A stretch of 64,000 bases of DNA from Phyllobacterium zundukense (lineage in GTDB: Bacteria; Pseudomonadota; Alphaproteobacteria; Rhizobiales; Rhizobiaceae). The stretch spans positions 1,214,501 to 1,278,500 of the forward strand of contig NZ_CP017940.1 in the NCBI RefSeq assembly GCF_002764115.1, read 5' to 3'. Position 1 is the first letter of the stretch. Every line of letters starts with the position of its first letter. The position numbers and the translations under genes are program-made. The notes beneath the pieces were generated by a model that had not been told where the DNA came from, did not search any database, and worked only from the letters and a program-made list of their open reading frames with translations. Positions 17,694-26,602 of this stretch are shown here, piece after piece.

Positions 17694-18428
17694 TCAAGAT
17701 GAATGTCCGCTTTGCGCCCATTGCGGACATTGGCGCATGGGACTTGATTTAAGCAGAGAACGCCCAGTGCCCTTATCAATAGCATGGCGGATACGGGTAA
17801 GGGCCGCAGGCAGGCCGCGGATAATAGTACGGCGCTGCCACAGCGGCTCCGGCGACGGCCCCCCATACCAGGCTCCTCGAAACGCGGAGCGACGGGCGAC
17901 GCCCGCAAATGAACGCGGTGTGAACGGCATTCCGATGATGTCGATAAAGGTCGATGCCGGTCCGTCCGCGCCATCGAGGCTACCCTCCAGCACCTCCACA
18001 TCGAAGCTGAGATTGTCGTCCTCCATCTTGGGAGCATTCAAGGTGACGACGGCGTCAAGGACATCGCTCCCGTCCTTCTTGAGGACGGACACCGTCGCGT
18101 TGGGCGGATCGGTGGCGAAGCTGTCCTTGCCGGTCGCCCACTCTTCCAGAAGATGCGCAGTAAGAACGTGGCCAGCTGCCCTCACCGGACGATCAGCGAA
18201 CATGATCGAATTGGGTGAAATCCCCGTGAGGACCAGCTTTCCTTCCTTTATGCTGGCACCCCTCGAGTTGAGCACGATCAGCGCCGGTTCAACCTGAGGC
18301 TTTGCGGATCCGATGGTCTTTGTCGCCGGTGACTTGATGGCATTAGGCTTGTCCTGCGCCAAGGCGCCTCCAAGCGCCAAGAAGGATATTGCGACTGCTA
18401 AACTTAGAGATTCCAGTTTCCTTTGCAT
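17694..18428 (-). CDS. Secreted protein of unknown family, 3' end frameshifted
   Basis: The last gene of the minus-strand operon encodes a protein with a clear signal peptide (cleavage near ALAQ, residue 23) and a compact domain with LKKDGSDVLDAVVTLNAP and EVLEGSLDGADGPASTFIDIIG. At a run of six C (17859-17864) the frame appears lost. The uncorrected product (244 residues) has an odd basic tail, whereas the neighbouring frame gives a natural-looking end (VAGAAVAAPYYY ... PYPYPPCY) with a stop at 17776. The ATG has an excellent GGAGGAG site. No family is recognised. Export and co-transcription with HupE/UreJ and DUF3604 suggest a periplasmic role. Confidence 0.7.
   Translation of the reverse strand: MQRKLESLSLAVAISFLALGGALAQDKPNAIKSPATKTIGSAKPQVEPALIVLNSRGASIKEGKLVLTGISPNSIMFADRPVRAAGHVLTAHLLEEWATGKDSFATDPPNATVSVLKKDGSDVLDAVVTLNAPKMEDDNLSFDVEVLEGSLDGADGPASTFIDIIGMPFTPRSFAGVARRSAFRGAWYGGPSPEPLWQRRTIIRGLPAALTRIRHAIDKGTGRSLLKSSPMRQCPQWAQSGHSS
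17701..17732 (+). repeat. Dispersed repeat, copy R6, perfect palindrome
   Basis: Here the core reads aatgtccgc - 12 bases - gcggacatt, a 9-bp perfect inverted repeat. It sits between the convergent ends of the TRAP operon and the secreted-protein gene, where it overlaps the frameshifted 3' end of the latter and may serve as a terminator hairpin for either. Confidence 0.55.
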
Positions 18429-18480
18429 GGTATTGTCTCCTCCGTTTGTTTTGCTATTGCCCGAAAAACGTTCTCCCCAG

Positions 18481-19506
18481 TCAAAATGCCGCCAGCCGCT
18501 CCACGAACCAGAATGACGCCATTGTGCCAATGCCATAGGTGGTCGTGAGAAATGCAGTGCGGCCAACAAGTGGCGGATATTTCAACAATCGTGCAAAACC
18601 TACTGCGGCAATCACCGCAGCGATGAATATCAGCTGTCCCAGTTCCACGCCAACGTTGAAGAATAGCAGAGCCAGTGGAATATCCCCGACAGGAAGAGCC
18701 AGATCGGCCAGCGCTCCGGCAAAGCCAAGTCCGTGCAACAGTCCGAAAGCAAAGGCGACCAACCATGGTCGCTGCTGGGTCAAACTCGTTTGGCCGTTGT
18801 GGATGCGGATTATCTCGCAGGCAAGCAGCAATATGCTGAAGGCGATTGCCGCTTCGACGGGTGGTCCTGGGATATGGACAAAGCCAAGCGTCGCTAGCGT
18901 CAGCGTGATCGTGTGCGCCAGTGTGAATGCGGTCACCGTCAGAAGCAGTGCTCGCCAGTTGCGCGCGATGAGGATCAGAGCCAACACAAAGAGCAGGTGA
19001 TCGTAGCCCAACAGAATGTGCTCGATGCCGTGCACAACAAACGTCTTTGCCACGTCCAAACGTCCGGGCTGGGTTGCGACGTCGACCCACGGCCGAGAAG
19101 GGCGCACCAGTGTGGTGGAAACAGGTTGGCCAAGTAAATGCGCGCGCACCAGCACATCCGTAATCGTGGCTTGTAGGCCCACGAACTCTACGCGTTCGCC
19201 GGCCAGATTGCCCTTGGTGGTCTCGACGACACGACGCTCGACAATCGAATCCGGAAGCTCCCGTTCGGCAGGCTGTGTGACGTTCTTCACCTCGTCGGAA
19301 AACCGCAAAGCAACCGGCAAGCGCATGCCCGACAGCAGTGGGGTGCGCCAGATTACGCTGTATCGGTTTGGGCCCGTCTGATCGATCTGGAGATAGGCCG
19401 GGCGAACTTCATGAGCCGCAGCGGCTGACACATAGCAAAGGCATGCGACAACAGCGCCCCGCACGAGGCGGCAGCAAAAGCCAAAAAACCTGCCAAAGTC
19501 GCTCAT
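18481..19506 (-). CDS. HupE/UreJ family membrane protein
   Basis: The 341-residue protein starts with a signal helix and a periplasmic domain of about 140 residues beginning AHEVRPAYLQI, followed by a six- to seven-helix membrane domain. The domain opens with HGIEHILLGYDHLLFVLAL, the HupE/UreJ motif whose His and Asp residues are proposed to bind Ni2+ or Co2+, and contains LLHGLGFAGAL. The larger HupE/UreJ_2 form with a periplasmic domain is of unknown substrate. The ATG overlaps the stop of the isomerase gene, so translation is coupled. No urease or hydrogenase genes are nearby. Confidence 0.85.
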   Translation of the reverse strand: MSDFGRFFGFCCRLVRGAVVACLCYVSAAAAHEVRPAYLQIDQTGPNRYSVIWRTPLLSGMRLPVALRFSDEVKNVTQPAERELPDSIVERRVVETTKGNLAGERVEFVGLQATITDVLVRAHLLGQPVSTTLVRPSRPWVDVATQPGRLDVAKTFVVHGIEHILLGYDHLLFVLALILIARNWRALLLTVTAFTLAHTITLTLATLGFVHIPGPPVEAAIAFSILLLACEIIRIHNGQTSLTQQRPWLVAFAFGLLHGLGFAGALADLALPVGDIPLALLFFNVGVELGQLIFIAAVIAAVGFARLLKYPPLVGRTAFLTTTYGIGTMASFWFVERLAAF

Positions 19507-20486
19507 TGCGCAAGCCATTCTGGTGAGGAGCCGGCCATTGGCCGTTGCAGGTCCCGTAAGTCAGCAGGGCTTATCGAGGGCACCGATACGGTATAACGCG
19601 AACGCATCTCCTCGAGCGCGGCCCGTTTTACATCCCGGTAGCGTTCATCCATCCACGCCGACTTTACTTGGGGCCTAACCTCCTCGAAGGCGGGAATGCG
19701 TCCGGGATCAATCACGTCGATCCAAACTAGATGCCACCCATAGCCGGATTGGACGGGCCCTTGCCAAGAACCGGGTTTGAGTCTGAACAGCGCAGTGGCG
19801 AAGTCAGGTCCGAACTCCTTTGCCATCTGGTCTGGCGTGGCGTCACCATAATGGTTCTGAAACATGAAAGGATCAGCCACCGATGGAACACCGGGCGCAT
19901 CAGGCGATTTGCCCCCAATCTGAACAAGAACGGCCGCCGCTGACTCTTTCGACCCGCCACCATGGTTGTCCTGCGAAAAGTAAAGATGCCGGAAGCTCGC
20001 ATGTGGCGGGAGTGCAAAGCGGGCGGCGTTTTGTTGAAACCAGGCGGTGAGCACCGCGTCGCTTGGTTCTTCGATCGAAGCTACGTCAGCTGCGAGGAAA
20101 TCCATCTTTTGGGCGAGCCTGCGCTTGATAATCTGATCGTCGCGATCAAGCCCGAGCGCCACAGCTTCGCGGGACAGTATTTCTTCCGTAACTTTCTGAT
20201 CCAATAGACTGCGCAGTTGATCTTCGGTCGGCAATGACCTTCCTTGCGCAAGCCAGCTGATTGCCAGTTGCCGGACGTCGTCCTTGGTCAACTCGATTTT
20301 CTGCGTATCGATTGCTTGTTCCGCTACAGGATTAAGAATGCGATATACGCCGAAGAGAACGACACCCACGACGAGGAAGTGCAGCAGCGGCTCGCTGAGC
20401 AATCGCTGCCACTGCTTTATCGACTTGATCTTGTCGCTGTCGCTGTCGTTTCGTTCTGGACGTGGCGCTATGGGAAACAGGTTCAT
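19503..20486 (-). CDS. Membrane-anchored parvulin-type peptidyl-prolyl isomerase
   Basis: The 327-residue protein has one N-terminal membrane anchor (about 33-50), a SurA-like chaperone region (LTKDDVRQLAISWLAQGR ... DQKVTEEILSREA), and a degenerate parvulin domain (about 165-290; RHLYFSQDNHGG, FALKPGSW-like FRLKPGSWQGPVQSGYG, HLVWI). It should help fold secreted or outer-membrane proteins on the periplasmic side. The start at 20486 has GGAGAGG before it; an upstream in-frame extension overlaps the DUF3604 gene and is not supported. It lies between DUF3604 and HupE genes in the same operon. Confidence 0.82.
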   Translation of the reverse strand: MNLFPIAPRPERNDSDSDKIKSIKQWQRLLSEPLLHFLVVGVVLFGVYRILNPVAEQAIDTQKIELTKDDVRQLAISWLAQGRSLPTEDQLRSLLDQKVTEEILSREAVALGLDRDDQIIKRRLAQKMDFLAADVASIEEPSDAVLTAWFQQNAARFALPPHASFRHLYFSQDNHGGGSKESAAAVLVQIGGKSPDAPGVPSVADPFMFQNHYGDATPDQMAKEFGPDFATALFRLKPGSWQGPVQSGYGWHLVWIDVIDPGRIPAFEEVRPQVKSAWMDERYRDVKRAALEEMRSRYTVSVPSISPADLRDLQRPMAGSSPEWLAQ

Positions 20487-20517
20487 TGCATTACCTCTCC
20501 GCCCATGTGTCCCATGG

Positions 20518-22722
20518 TCAACGTTCAACGCTTTGAACTTCGTAGTTTGCGTAGCCGAATTCATTGCTGCGCGCCGCCACGTATTGATCACCCTTCTTGT
20601 AGACTGTCAGTTCGAACGGCGTTCCATCGATCGTCGTGACCATGTGCCCATCGCGTATTTCGTAGTCGGCCGACGATCCGGAGAGGCTCGTATGCATCAC
20701 CTGCAATAGATCATCCGATTTGGGCGCACCGCCGTTCAACTCCGTGATGACGCGCTTTCCGGCAGCACCGAACAAAATCTGAAATTCGTGATTGGTTACG
20801 GTGTTGCGGACTTTCAGAGTTTGCCCGACCAACTCTTTGAGTTGATCATCATTGAGCACTGTTGCGCCGCCCTTGGTCAGGTCAGTGACGGTCACGCCCT
20901 TTTCAGCTTTGGCTATTGCGGTTGCTGAAGGGGTATACCAGATCGGCGAGGTCCAGGCCCGTTCCTGAACCGTGGGGGACACATCACTCGGCGGCAGGAT
21001 GCCGAGCTTAGCCGCATCGTACGTACTCCAGCGTGGAGTGGGAATCTGTAATACGCGGGCATAGTAAAATGCATGCTGGCTGGCATCGAACTCAGGATCC
21101 GTCCAAACTGCCTTGAGCTCCACGGCACCGATGTCGTTCGTATAGGTGGCCTTGGTGATATCCACCGTACTGCCGACCGCAGGCAATTTGCCAGTCGCGG
21201 GATTCACCTGGCGATCACCTGACCAGGCAACGTCGAACACCTTCTCGAATATCTGACCTTGTTTGGTCCAGCCCTTAACGATCTGGATACGATCCAGATT
21301 TCCGTTAGCGGGGTCTTTCACGGCGGAGACGACGAACGACGGCACTTTGTCGTCAGTTGCAGGCAGGTCGCCGCCCATGGGCACGCCGCCCGCATAGGCG
21401 ACCTTGACCCAATCATCTTGCGAGAGAAGTCCTTTGTCGTAATCCCAGCCACCGAACAGTCGTGCCTGAATTCGGACGCCGCTTGTCGCATAGACTTCCT
21501 TGCGCTGCATGGCGGCGAAGATCGAGTCACGCGTGTTCTCTTCGGCCCAAGCAACGGTAAGCCCGGAGGTTCCGGTTTGCAGGATGGTCATGCCGGATGC
21601 AACTGTTCCCGCGAGTCTGGCCTCGGGCGTAGCGTCCACCAACCCGTGGGCGCCGAAAAAGTTCGACTGCGAGTAGGCAGTGACGGTATTGTGGGAGTCT
21701 CCCGCGCCGACAACCCCGAACTTGTAAGGGTTATAACCGCGCGATTCCTGCATCGCCAGACCATTTTCGTAGGCTTCGCGGGCGTAGCTGCCATGCAGTT
21801 TCGAGGTGCTGTTATCGAGGCCAATCAGGTAGTTCATGATTTCAAAGTTGGCGAACTCGTCATTTGGCGAGAGGTCAGGATGGGTTTCCGATGCTCCCTT
21901 CACTTGCTTGAGTTCAGTCAAGGGCTCGTTGGTCATGCGCTGCTGTGCCCAGGCGGCATCGATTGGATTGCCCTTGCTGTCGACATCAGTCGGAAACATG
22001 ATGCCATTGGAAAGGTTGGCATTGTGGGAGATTGCCAAGACCTCGTTTCCCGCCTTCCGCTGGCCATCCATCCACGTCCAAAGATCCTCGGGATGGTCAG
22101 ATTCGATGGCCGAAAACGGAGTCTGCGGAACCTTGGAACAATCCTTGAAGAACACGTTGCGATGCATGTTCTGGTTGTTCGGCATCGATGTCCATTCGTA
22201 CGAACAGAATGTGGTGAATGTTCCCGGCTTGTTGTACTTGTCGGCAATCGCGTTGTTTTGAGCCCATACGGTCCCGGCCAATTGCGGATCGAGCAATTCG
22301 GTCACTGGCTTGTGGGTCGCGATGGTGCCCGCCAGCCAACTGAAAATCTTCATGGCGGGGTTGTCTTTGGTGACCTTCAGCTTTTCGGCGACAGGCAACT
22401 TGCTGATCGAGGAAGTGGGATCGTTGGCAAGCCTGATCACGCCGACATATTCCGAGTGATCGGTGACGCCTTGAAAATCGAGCGGCGTTTTTATTTTGAC
22501 GTCGAAGCCAGCGGGATGCTTGATCGTCTCTCCCATGGAATATTGGTACGCCTCAGCGGGACCAGTAACCGTGTTGCCGATGATGTAAGCATCAAGCGAC
22601 CAACTGGTGTGTTGATGCGTCTGCCCGAAATACGCATGACGCTCCTGCGCGCCAGCCGTTGTTGCCAACATGGCGAGCATCGTTGAAGAGAGCAAAATAC
22701 GTTTGGTGTCCAAAGTAGGCAT
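20518..22722 (-). CDS. DUF3604 exported protein, PHP-like metal site
   Basis: The 734-residue protein has a signal peptide (cleavage near AGAQ, residue 26) and immediately the DUF3604 opening AYFGQTHQHTSWSLDAY, followed by VTDHSEYVG, ISHNANLSNG and GDSHNTV. The spaced His and Asp residues copy the metal-binding pattern of PHP-type phosphoesterases, so a hydrolytic metalloenzyme acting in the periplasm is a fair inference. No reaction is established for the family. The later half (about 440-640) carries beta-rich segments with VDITKATY and FYYARVLQIPTPRW. Start: the ATG with a GGAGA site. It is third in the operon, 34 bases from the DUF1254 gene. Confidence 0.85.
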   Translation of the reverse strand: MPTLDTKRILLSSTMLAMLATTAGAQERHAYFGQTHQHTSWSLDAYIIGNTVTGPAEAYQYSMGETIKHPAGFDVKIKTPLDFQGVTDHSEYVGVIRLANDPTSSISKLPVAEKLKVTKDNPAMKIFSWLAGTIATHKPVTELLDPQLAGTVWAQNNAIADKYNKPGTFTTFCSYEWTSMPNNQNMHRNVFFKDCSKVPQTPFSAIESDHPEDLWTWMDGQRKAGNEVLAISHNANLSNGIMFPTDVDSKGNPIDAAWAQQRMTNEPLTELKQVKGASETHPDLSPNDEFANFEIMNYLIGLDNSTSKLHGSYAREAYENGLAMQESRGYNPYKFGVVGAGDSHNTVTAYSQSNFFGAHGLVDATPEARLAGTVASGMTILQTGTSGLTVAWAEENTRDSIFAAMQRKEVYATSGVRIQARLFGGWDYDKGLLSQDDWVKVAYAGGVPMGGDLPATDDKVPSFVVSAVKDPANGNLDRIQIVKGWTKQGQIFEKVFDVAWSGDRQVNPATGKLPAVGSTVDITKATYTNDIGAVELKAVWTDPEFDASQHAFYYARVLQIPTPRWSTYDAAKLGILPPSDVSPTVQERAWTSPIWYTPSATAIAKAEKGVTVTDLTKGGATVLNDDQLKELVGQTLKVRNTVTNHEFQILFGAAGKRVITELNGGAPKSDDLLQVMHTSLSGSSADYEIRDGHMVTTIDGTPFELTVYKKGDQYVAARSNEFGYANYEVQSVER

Positions 22723-22756
22723 GGGTATGATCTCCAAAGTCGATGGCACTCATTGA

Positions 22757-24388
22757 TTATTTGACGGGCTCAATTTCGCTTAAGCGCCATTCTTTGGTGA
22801 AAAACGGCTCCAGCGGGCTGTAGAGGCGCAGGATCGTGAACCAACCCTTGTCCGGCATCGTCTGAACCCAGTTGCTGCGTTCCACACCCTCCGGTTGCTT
22901 CGGGCCGAAATAGATTGTGGTCGAACCGTCTGCATCGGCTTCGGCAGCGGGTGACGGATAGCTCTGGCTGCCCGCACGCGGATAGCGCTGTGGTGTGTCA
23001 AGCATTGAACGCGTCTGGTTGTCGTAAACGGTGAACGACCAGAATGCCTCTGCCGGGATGCCCTTGGGCAGCGTCACCTTGTACGTTTTGCCGCCTTCGA
23101 GGTCCCTTTTGTCCGCATCGACAAAACCCATCAGATACTGCGATCCAACGCGGGGAAGCCGCATGATCATCCCCGGCGAATCGAGCGTATAGCCGTAGTA
23201 GAACGCCGTTTTCGAGTTGAGGGTGCGTGCGCCCGTCGGTGGCAACGGGTCAAACAGACCTTCCTTGGTGATCATCGGCGGCGGGGTTTCGAAGTTCGCA
23301 CCGCCCTCCCACAGCATGCTCGACCAGGCAGAATCGGGATAGTAGGCCCATCCGGGAACCTCGTTTGCTCTCCAGTTCAGCACCCTTCCGGCAGCGTTGC
23401 CAACAGCTGCGGCGTCGGTCAGGATTTTCTTCATTCGGTCGTCCGGTTTGAAATCCTTGCCCTTGACGATCCCAATGGCGGCCAGTTGTCCGGCAAGTTC
23501 CGGATTGTAGGAATCGGCCGGCTCGGCTTGAATGTTTTCGTTGATCATCTCGAAGAACGAGTAGTCGTTGGGAGGAACAGTATTGAACGCCTTGCCGCTC
23601 GCTTCAACGAACTTTGTTTCAGGAACGGGGGGATTTGCTTCGAGCCTGACGTTGCCTCCAAGGGCCGTGGCGATACTCGTGCCAAAGCCACCGGGTGTGT
23701 AGGAATAAATCTTGAGGTGCTTCTTGATCAGATCGACAGTGGGCTTTGGGTCATTGTCCGTGAGAAAAGCGCGGGCACCGTAAAGGACCCTGTTCGTTTT
23801 CGAATGAGCAACGTGGAAGCCGCTGTCCGGCAGTTGTCCGGTATAGCCGGGCGGAACGATCAGATACCTGCCGCCTTCGCCGCGATCCGGACCGGGAAAA
23901 CCGATGTCGATGATCCACTGGAACCACATGTCGTTGATGGTGCCGAGCCCCCTCGGCGGCTGTTCGATCACGATGGGGCCTTTGGTCAGGTCAACGACGG
24001 CGAGGTAGTAGACGGTGTCGGCGTTAGCCGTGAGGAACAGTGACTTCGAATCCATCAATTCGGGAAAGAGGACGACCGTATTGTCGTCTGCGCCGATGCT
24101 TTGGAATCCTTTTTGCAGAGCATAGGCCGAAGCACCGCCGTAACTGTTGAGGAAAGCGTCCAAGCCGCGGGTGAAATCAAGCGCGTCGAATACCTTCTTG
24201 GCCGTTTCGGCGCTCGGTGCTCCGTCCTTGAATTCGAGAGTACCGATGCGGGATTCCACCTTGTCGGGCGTGGTGATCTCTTTGGGTACTTCGAAAGCAC
24301 TTTGAGCCAGGGCAATGCTGTCGTTGTTCAAGGTGGCTGCCGCGATAAGAATTGCCAGTAATGAGACCTTGCTTCGGATCGATGCCAT
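22757..24388 (-). CDS. DUF1254/DUF1214 family exported protein
   Basis: The 543-residue protein has a signal peptide (cleavage near ALAQ, residue 29) and the two family halves: DUF1254 (about 60-200; LFLTANADTVYYLAVVDLTKGPIVIEQPP) and DUF1214 (about 400-535; AFWSFTVYDNQTRSML, and IYFGPKQPEG ... NWVQT). It is longer than the product of the 785 gene. A GGGGGAAC ribosome site like that of the gene before it precedes the ATG. Second in the six-gene operon, it sits 41 bases after the barrel gene. Family function is unknown. Confidence 0.87.
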   Translation of the reverse strand: MASIRSKVSLLAILIAAATLNNDSIALAQSAFEVPKEITTPDKVESRIGTLEFKDGAPSAETAKKVFDALDFTRGLDAFLNSYGGASAYALQKGFQSIGADDNTVVLFPELMDSKSLFLTANADTVYYLAVVDLTKGPIVIEQPPRGLGTINDMWFQWIIDIGFPGPDRGEGGRYLIVPPGYTGQLPDSGFHVAHSKTNRVLYGARAFLTDNDPKPTVDLIKKHLKIYSYTPGGFGTSIATALGGNVRLEANPPVPETKFVEASGKAFNTVPPNDYSFFEMINENIQAEPADSYNPELAGQLAAIGIVKGKDFKPDDRMKKILTDAAAVGNAAGRVLNWRANEVPGWAYYPDSAWSSMLWEGGANFETPPPMITKEGLFDPLPPTGARTLNSKTAFYYGYTLDSPGMIMRLPRVGSQYLMGFVDADKRDLEGGKTYKVTLPKGIPAEAFWSFTVYDNQTRSMLDTPQRYPRAGSQSYPSPAAEADADGSTTIYFGPKQPEGVERSNWVQTMPDKGWFTILRLYSPLEPFFTKEWRLSEIEPVK

Positions 24389-24429
24389 GGTGTTCCCCCG
24401 TTCGTGTTATTGGTTGAGTTCGATCTCCG

Positions 24430-25236
24430 TCACTTTGGAAAAAGGAATGTTACTGCCAGGCGCGCCCCAAAACCGTCAGGGCCGTTGCTCGGGCTTTCGG
24501 CCCAATAGCGGACGCCTGCGGTCAATTGAATCGGCTGCTTCCCGACCTTCACGAGTTTCGCAATCGTGAAGTTGATGGGAACGGACCAGTTTTCGGTCTC
24601 CCAATTGTAAGTGCTTTCGGTATTGAGCGCGAAGGTCCAGGCTTTCGGCGTCGTGTAGGAAATGAAGGGCTGCAGGAATGTGGAGTTTACGTCTTGGCGG
24701 TCATCATCACCCGCGAACGACCAGATGTGGTTGGCGAGAGCACCATATGTCCATGGACCGGATTGCTTGAGGACAACGGCCGTGGGACCTGCGCCCCACT
24801 TCTCGCCGCCGAGCAGATCGTCAGTTGCGGTCGGCAAAAGAAAGACAGGGCCGACACCCCAGATGATGCCGGATGCCGTGGGTTTCTTCGGCGAGAAGAA
24901 CAGGCTCTGGGTAATGTCGCCAAGGCCGAATTGACTTCCCGAGGGTCCAGCAATGTCGTCTTGCCAGACTACTGGCAGAATTGTGCGTGAGATGACGTTC
25001 CAGTCCTCGTTCAAGGTGAATGGAATCACGGGCTGGATATTAATCGTGTACTTACTGCCATCGTTCGGGCCATAGCCGCCGTCATAATTGCCCTGGAATG
25101 GCACGCTGATGAGCGACGCTATGGGGTTAGAGAGCTTCTTTGCCAGGTCTGCTGCGCTCTCTTGCGCCTGAGCGGAAGATATGAATGCAACGACTGCTAG
25201 CGAAGCGGACAGCAATCCTGTACGACGCATGGCCAT
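24430..25236 (-). CDS. Outer-membrane beta-barrel protein (transporter-like)
   Basis: The 268-residue protein has a cleavable signal (near AQAQ, residue 24) and then alternating polar/apolar strands ending in a typical outer-membrane C-terminus (ARLAVTFLFPK; aromatic near the end). It resembles small barrel proteins annotated 'transporter' or phenol-degradation meta-pathway-like, such as those with NIQPVIPFTLNEDWNVISRT. It is the first gene of the operon; its promoter must lie between 25237 and about 25380. A hydrophobic-compound channel role is an inference from the family. Confidence 0.78.
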   Translation of the reverse strand: MAMRRTGLLSASLAVVAFISSAQAQESAADLAKKLSNPIASLISVPFQGNYDGGYGPNDGSKYTINIQPVIPFTLNEDWNVISRTILPVVWQDDIAGPSGSQFGLGDITQSLFFSPKKPTASGIIWGVGPVFLLPTATDDLLGGEKWGAGPTAVVLKQSGPWTYGALANHIWSFAGDDDRQDVNSTFLQPFISYTTPKAWTFALNTESTYNWETENWSVPINFTIAKLVKVGKQPIQLTAGVRYWAESPSNGPDGFGARLAVTFLFPK

Positions 25237-25379
25237 GGTTGCGTTCCCCCGAATAGTTGCACCTTGCTACAGGCGGTCGACAGCGTTCCCCACGTTCCCG
25301 CATGCTGATCGTCGCAATTCCTGCTGACTGAAAGAAGTACGTTACTGTTACATCGGGTTAAGCTTCCCTAGTCTGAATA

Positions 25380-25409
25380 GCCGCTATGGGCCAAAAGCGG
25401 CCGCACACC
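25380..25409 (+). repeat. Dispersed repeat, copy R7 (core only)
   Basis: A short copy of the element end, ccgctatgggccaaaagcgg followed by ccgc, sits at the border between the DUF3604 operon and the prophage relic. CCGCT and AGCGG form a small inverted repeat. Confidence 0.45.
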
Positions 25410-25432
25410 TAGAGACTAGTCAGTCGGCCTAG

Positions 25433-25552
25433 GACGGCAGCTTGCCGGGGCTAGATGGTTTCATCGATGAATACGGCAAGCTGTCAGAACAGGAACCAAC
25501 CGAAGCTGAAATCATCGCCGCGGCAACGCCAGGAAAACAAGCTCCGGGCTAG
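25433..25552 (+). pseudogene. Phage-like gene tail, 39 codons
   Basis: A frame open only from a stop at 25430 reads LDGFIDEYGKLSEQEP ... AAATPGKQAPG and ends in TAG. Its acidic-to-Pro/Gly C-terminus looks like the end of a phage structural or portal-type protein, and the next plus-strand gene is a phage DUF2213 fragment. The rest of the gene is missing; repeat R7 lies just upstream. The family cannot be fixed from this length. Confidence 0.4.
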
Positions 25553-25983
25553 TCCAGACGAGCCGGCAACTCAAAAGTGGCGCTGTTTTCGCTCTGCTCG
25601 ATCTTGCTAAATCCTATTACAGCAAACCATCGGTCAATGTCGGGACGGTTCCGACTGACGGACCTGATTGGGGAATTACCGCAAAGCTGTTGAATTCTGC
25701 GAATATGACGCTTGCAGAACCGGACTGTTCTCGCACTGAAGAACTCTTCATCGGCAGCAAATGACGTGTAAGCGACGCCATCGTTTTCATGCCAGGTTAT
25801 AACAGCCAACGTCTTACCTCCCTCGACAAGTGCGTGACCGCGGCCTTCTCTAAGGTCCATGAGGAGATGCTCTTTTGCTTTGCCTTCGGTTTCTCCCACT
25901 GTCGCATAGTCCTGGCTCATTCTGGCAGCGAGATGCTCGAAAACGTGACTGAGGTCTTGGGGCGTGGCGGTTCTGGCTTCCAT
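25549..25983 (-). CDS. Phage-type acetyltransferase-like protein (Gp13/DUF2833-like)
   Basis: The 144-residue product opens EARTATPQDLSHVFEHLA, as GNAT-like phage proteins do, and has YTSFAADEEFF, RHIRRIQQL and VSRNRPDIDRWFAVIGF, a pattern seen in T7 gp13-type internal proteins and phage acetyltransferase-like proteins. A GGAGGACAGCC stretch precedes the ATG chosen. It lies opposite to the plus-strand phage fragments, so the relic has been rearranged or this gene is independent. Function unknown. Confidence 0.55.
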   Translation of the reverse strand: MEARTATPQDLSHVFEHLAARMSQDYATVGETEGKAKEHLLMDLREGRGHALVEGGKTLAVITWHENDGVAYTSFAADEEFFSARTVRFCKRHIRRIQQLCGNSPIRSVSRNRPDIDRWFAVIGFSKIEQSENSATFELPARLD

Positions 25984-26032
25984 GGCTGTCCTCCGATCCG
26001 TCTTCACTGAATCTATAAATAGGGACGTTCGC

Positions 26033-26602
26033 ATGCAATTCACAGACGCTGTAACCGTCGCGGGAACGCGCCGGTGTGATGACGGCTACCTTGTTGCCGA
26101 CGCTCGTATCGCGCGAACCGGTATCCAGGTCTATCTCGGCTCGGAGGTCGGCAAGCCCGACATGGCGCAGGTGCGCGTCTATCGCCCGGGCTCTGAGGTC
26201 TTCAGCGAGGATACGCTCAAGAGCGCTGCACATCGACCCGTCACCAACGATCATCCTGACGAGCATGTCACGTCCAAGAACTGGCGCGACTACGCCGTCG
26301 GCCAGACCGGCGATGAGGTGACGGGAGAGGGCATCTTCATCCGTGTCCCGCTCATGGTCAGCGATGAAGCGGCCATTACCGACATCGAAAACGGCAAGCA
26401 GGAATTGAGTGCGGGTTGCACCTGTGACCTTGATTTCACTGCCGGTACCACACCATCGGGCGAGGCCTACGACGCCATCCAGAAGAATATCCGCCTCAAC
26501 CATGTTGCCATCGTGCAGCGCGGCCGGGCCAGGCATTCTGGCCGTCTAGCTTTGTTTGTCATAGGGCTCTTTGGTTCCTGCGACGAGCTTGGCAAGTTCT
26601 GA
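26033..26602 (+). pseudogene. Phage DUF2213 protein (probable prohead protease), truncated
   Basis: The reading frame gives the N-terminal part of a DUF2213 phage protein: TDAVTVAGTRRCDDGYLVADARIARTG at the start, VYRPGSEVFSEDTLKSAAHRPVTNDHP (about 48-75), TSKNWRDYAVGQTGDEV, and the late segment LNHVAIVQRGRA (about 158-170). Homology ends there; the last 20 residues overlap a minus-strand gene and look random. Full members are around 350-400 residues. DUF2213 proteins act in head maturation of tailed phages. RBS AGGGA before the ATG. It is a structural gene of the decayed prophage. Confidence 0.75.

Noticed and set aside
16498..18297. Long plus-strand frames overlapping dctM and the secreted-protein gene
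   Set aside because: Arg- and His-rich shadows of genes with recognisable domains.
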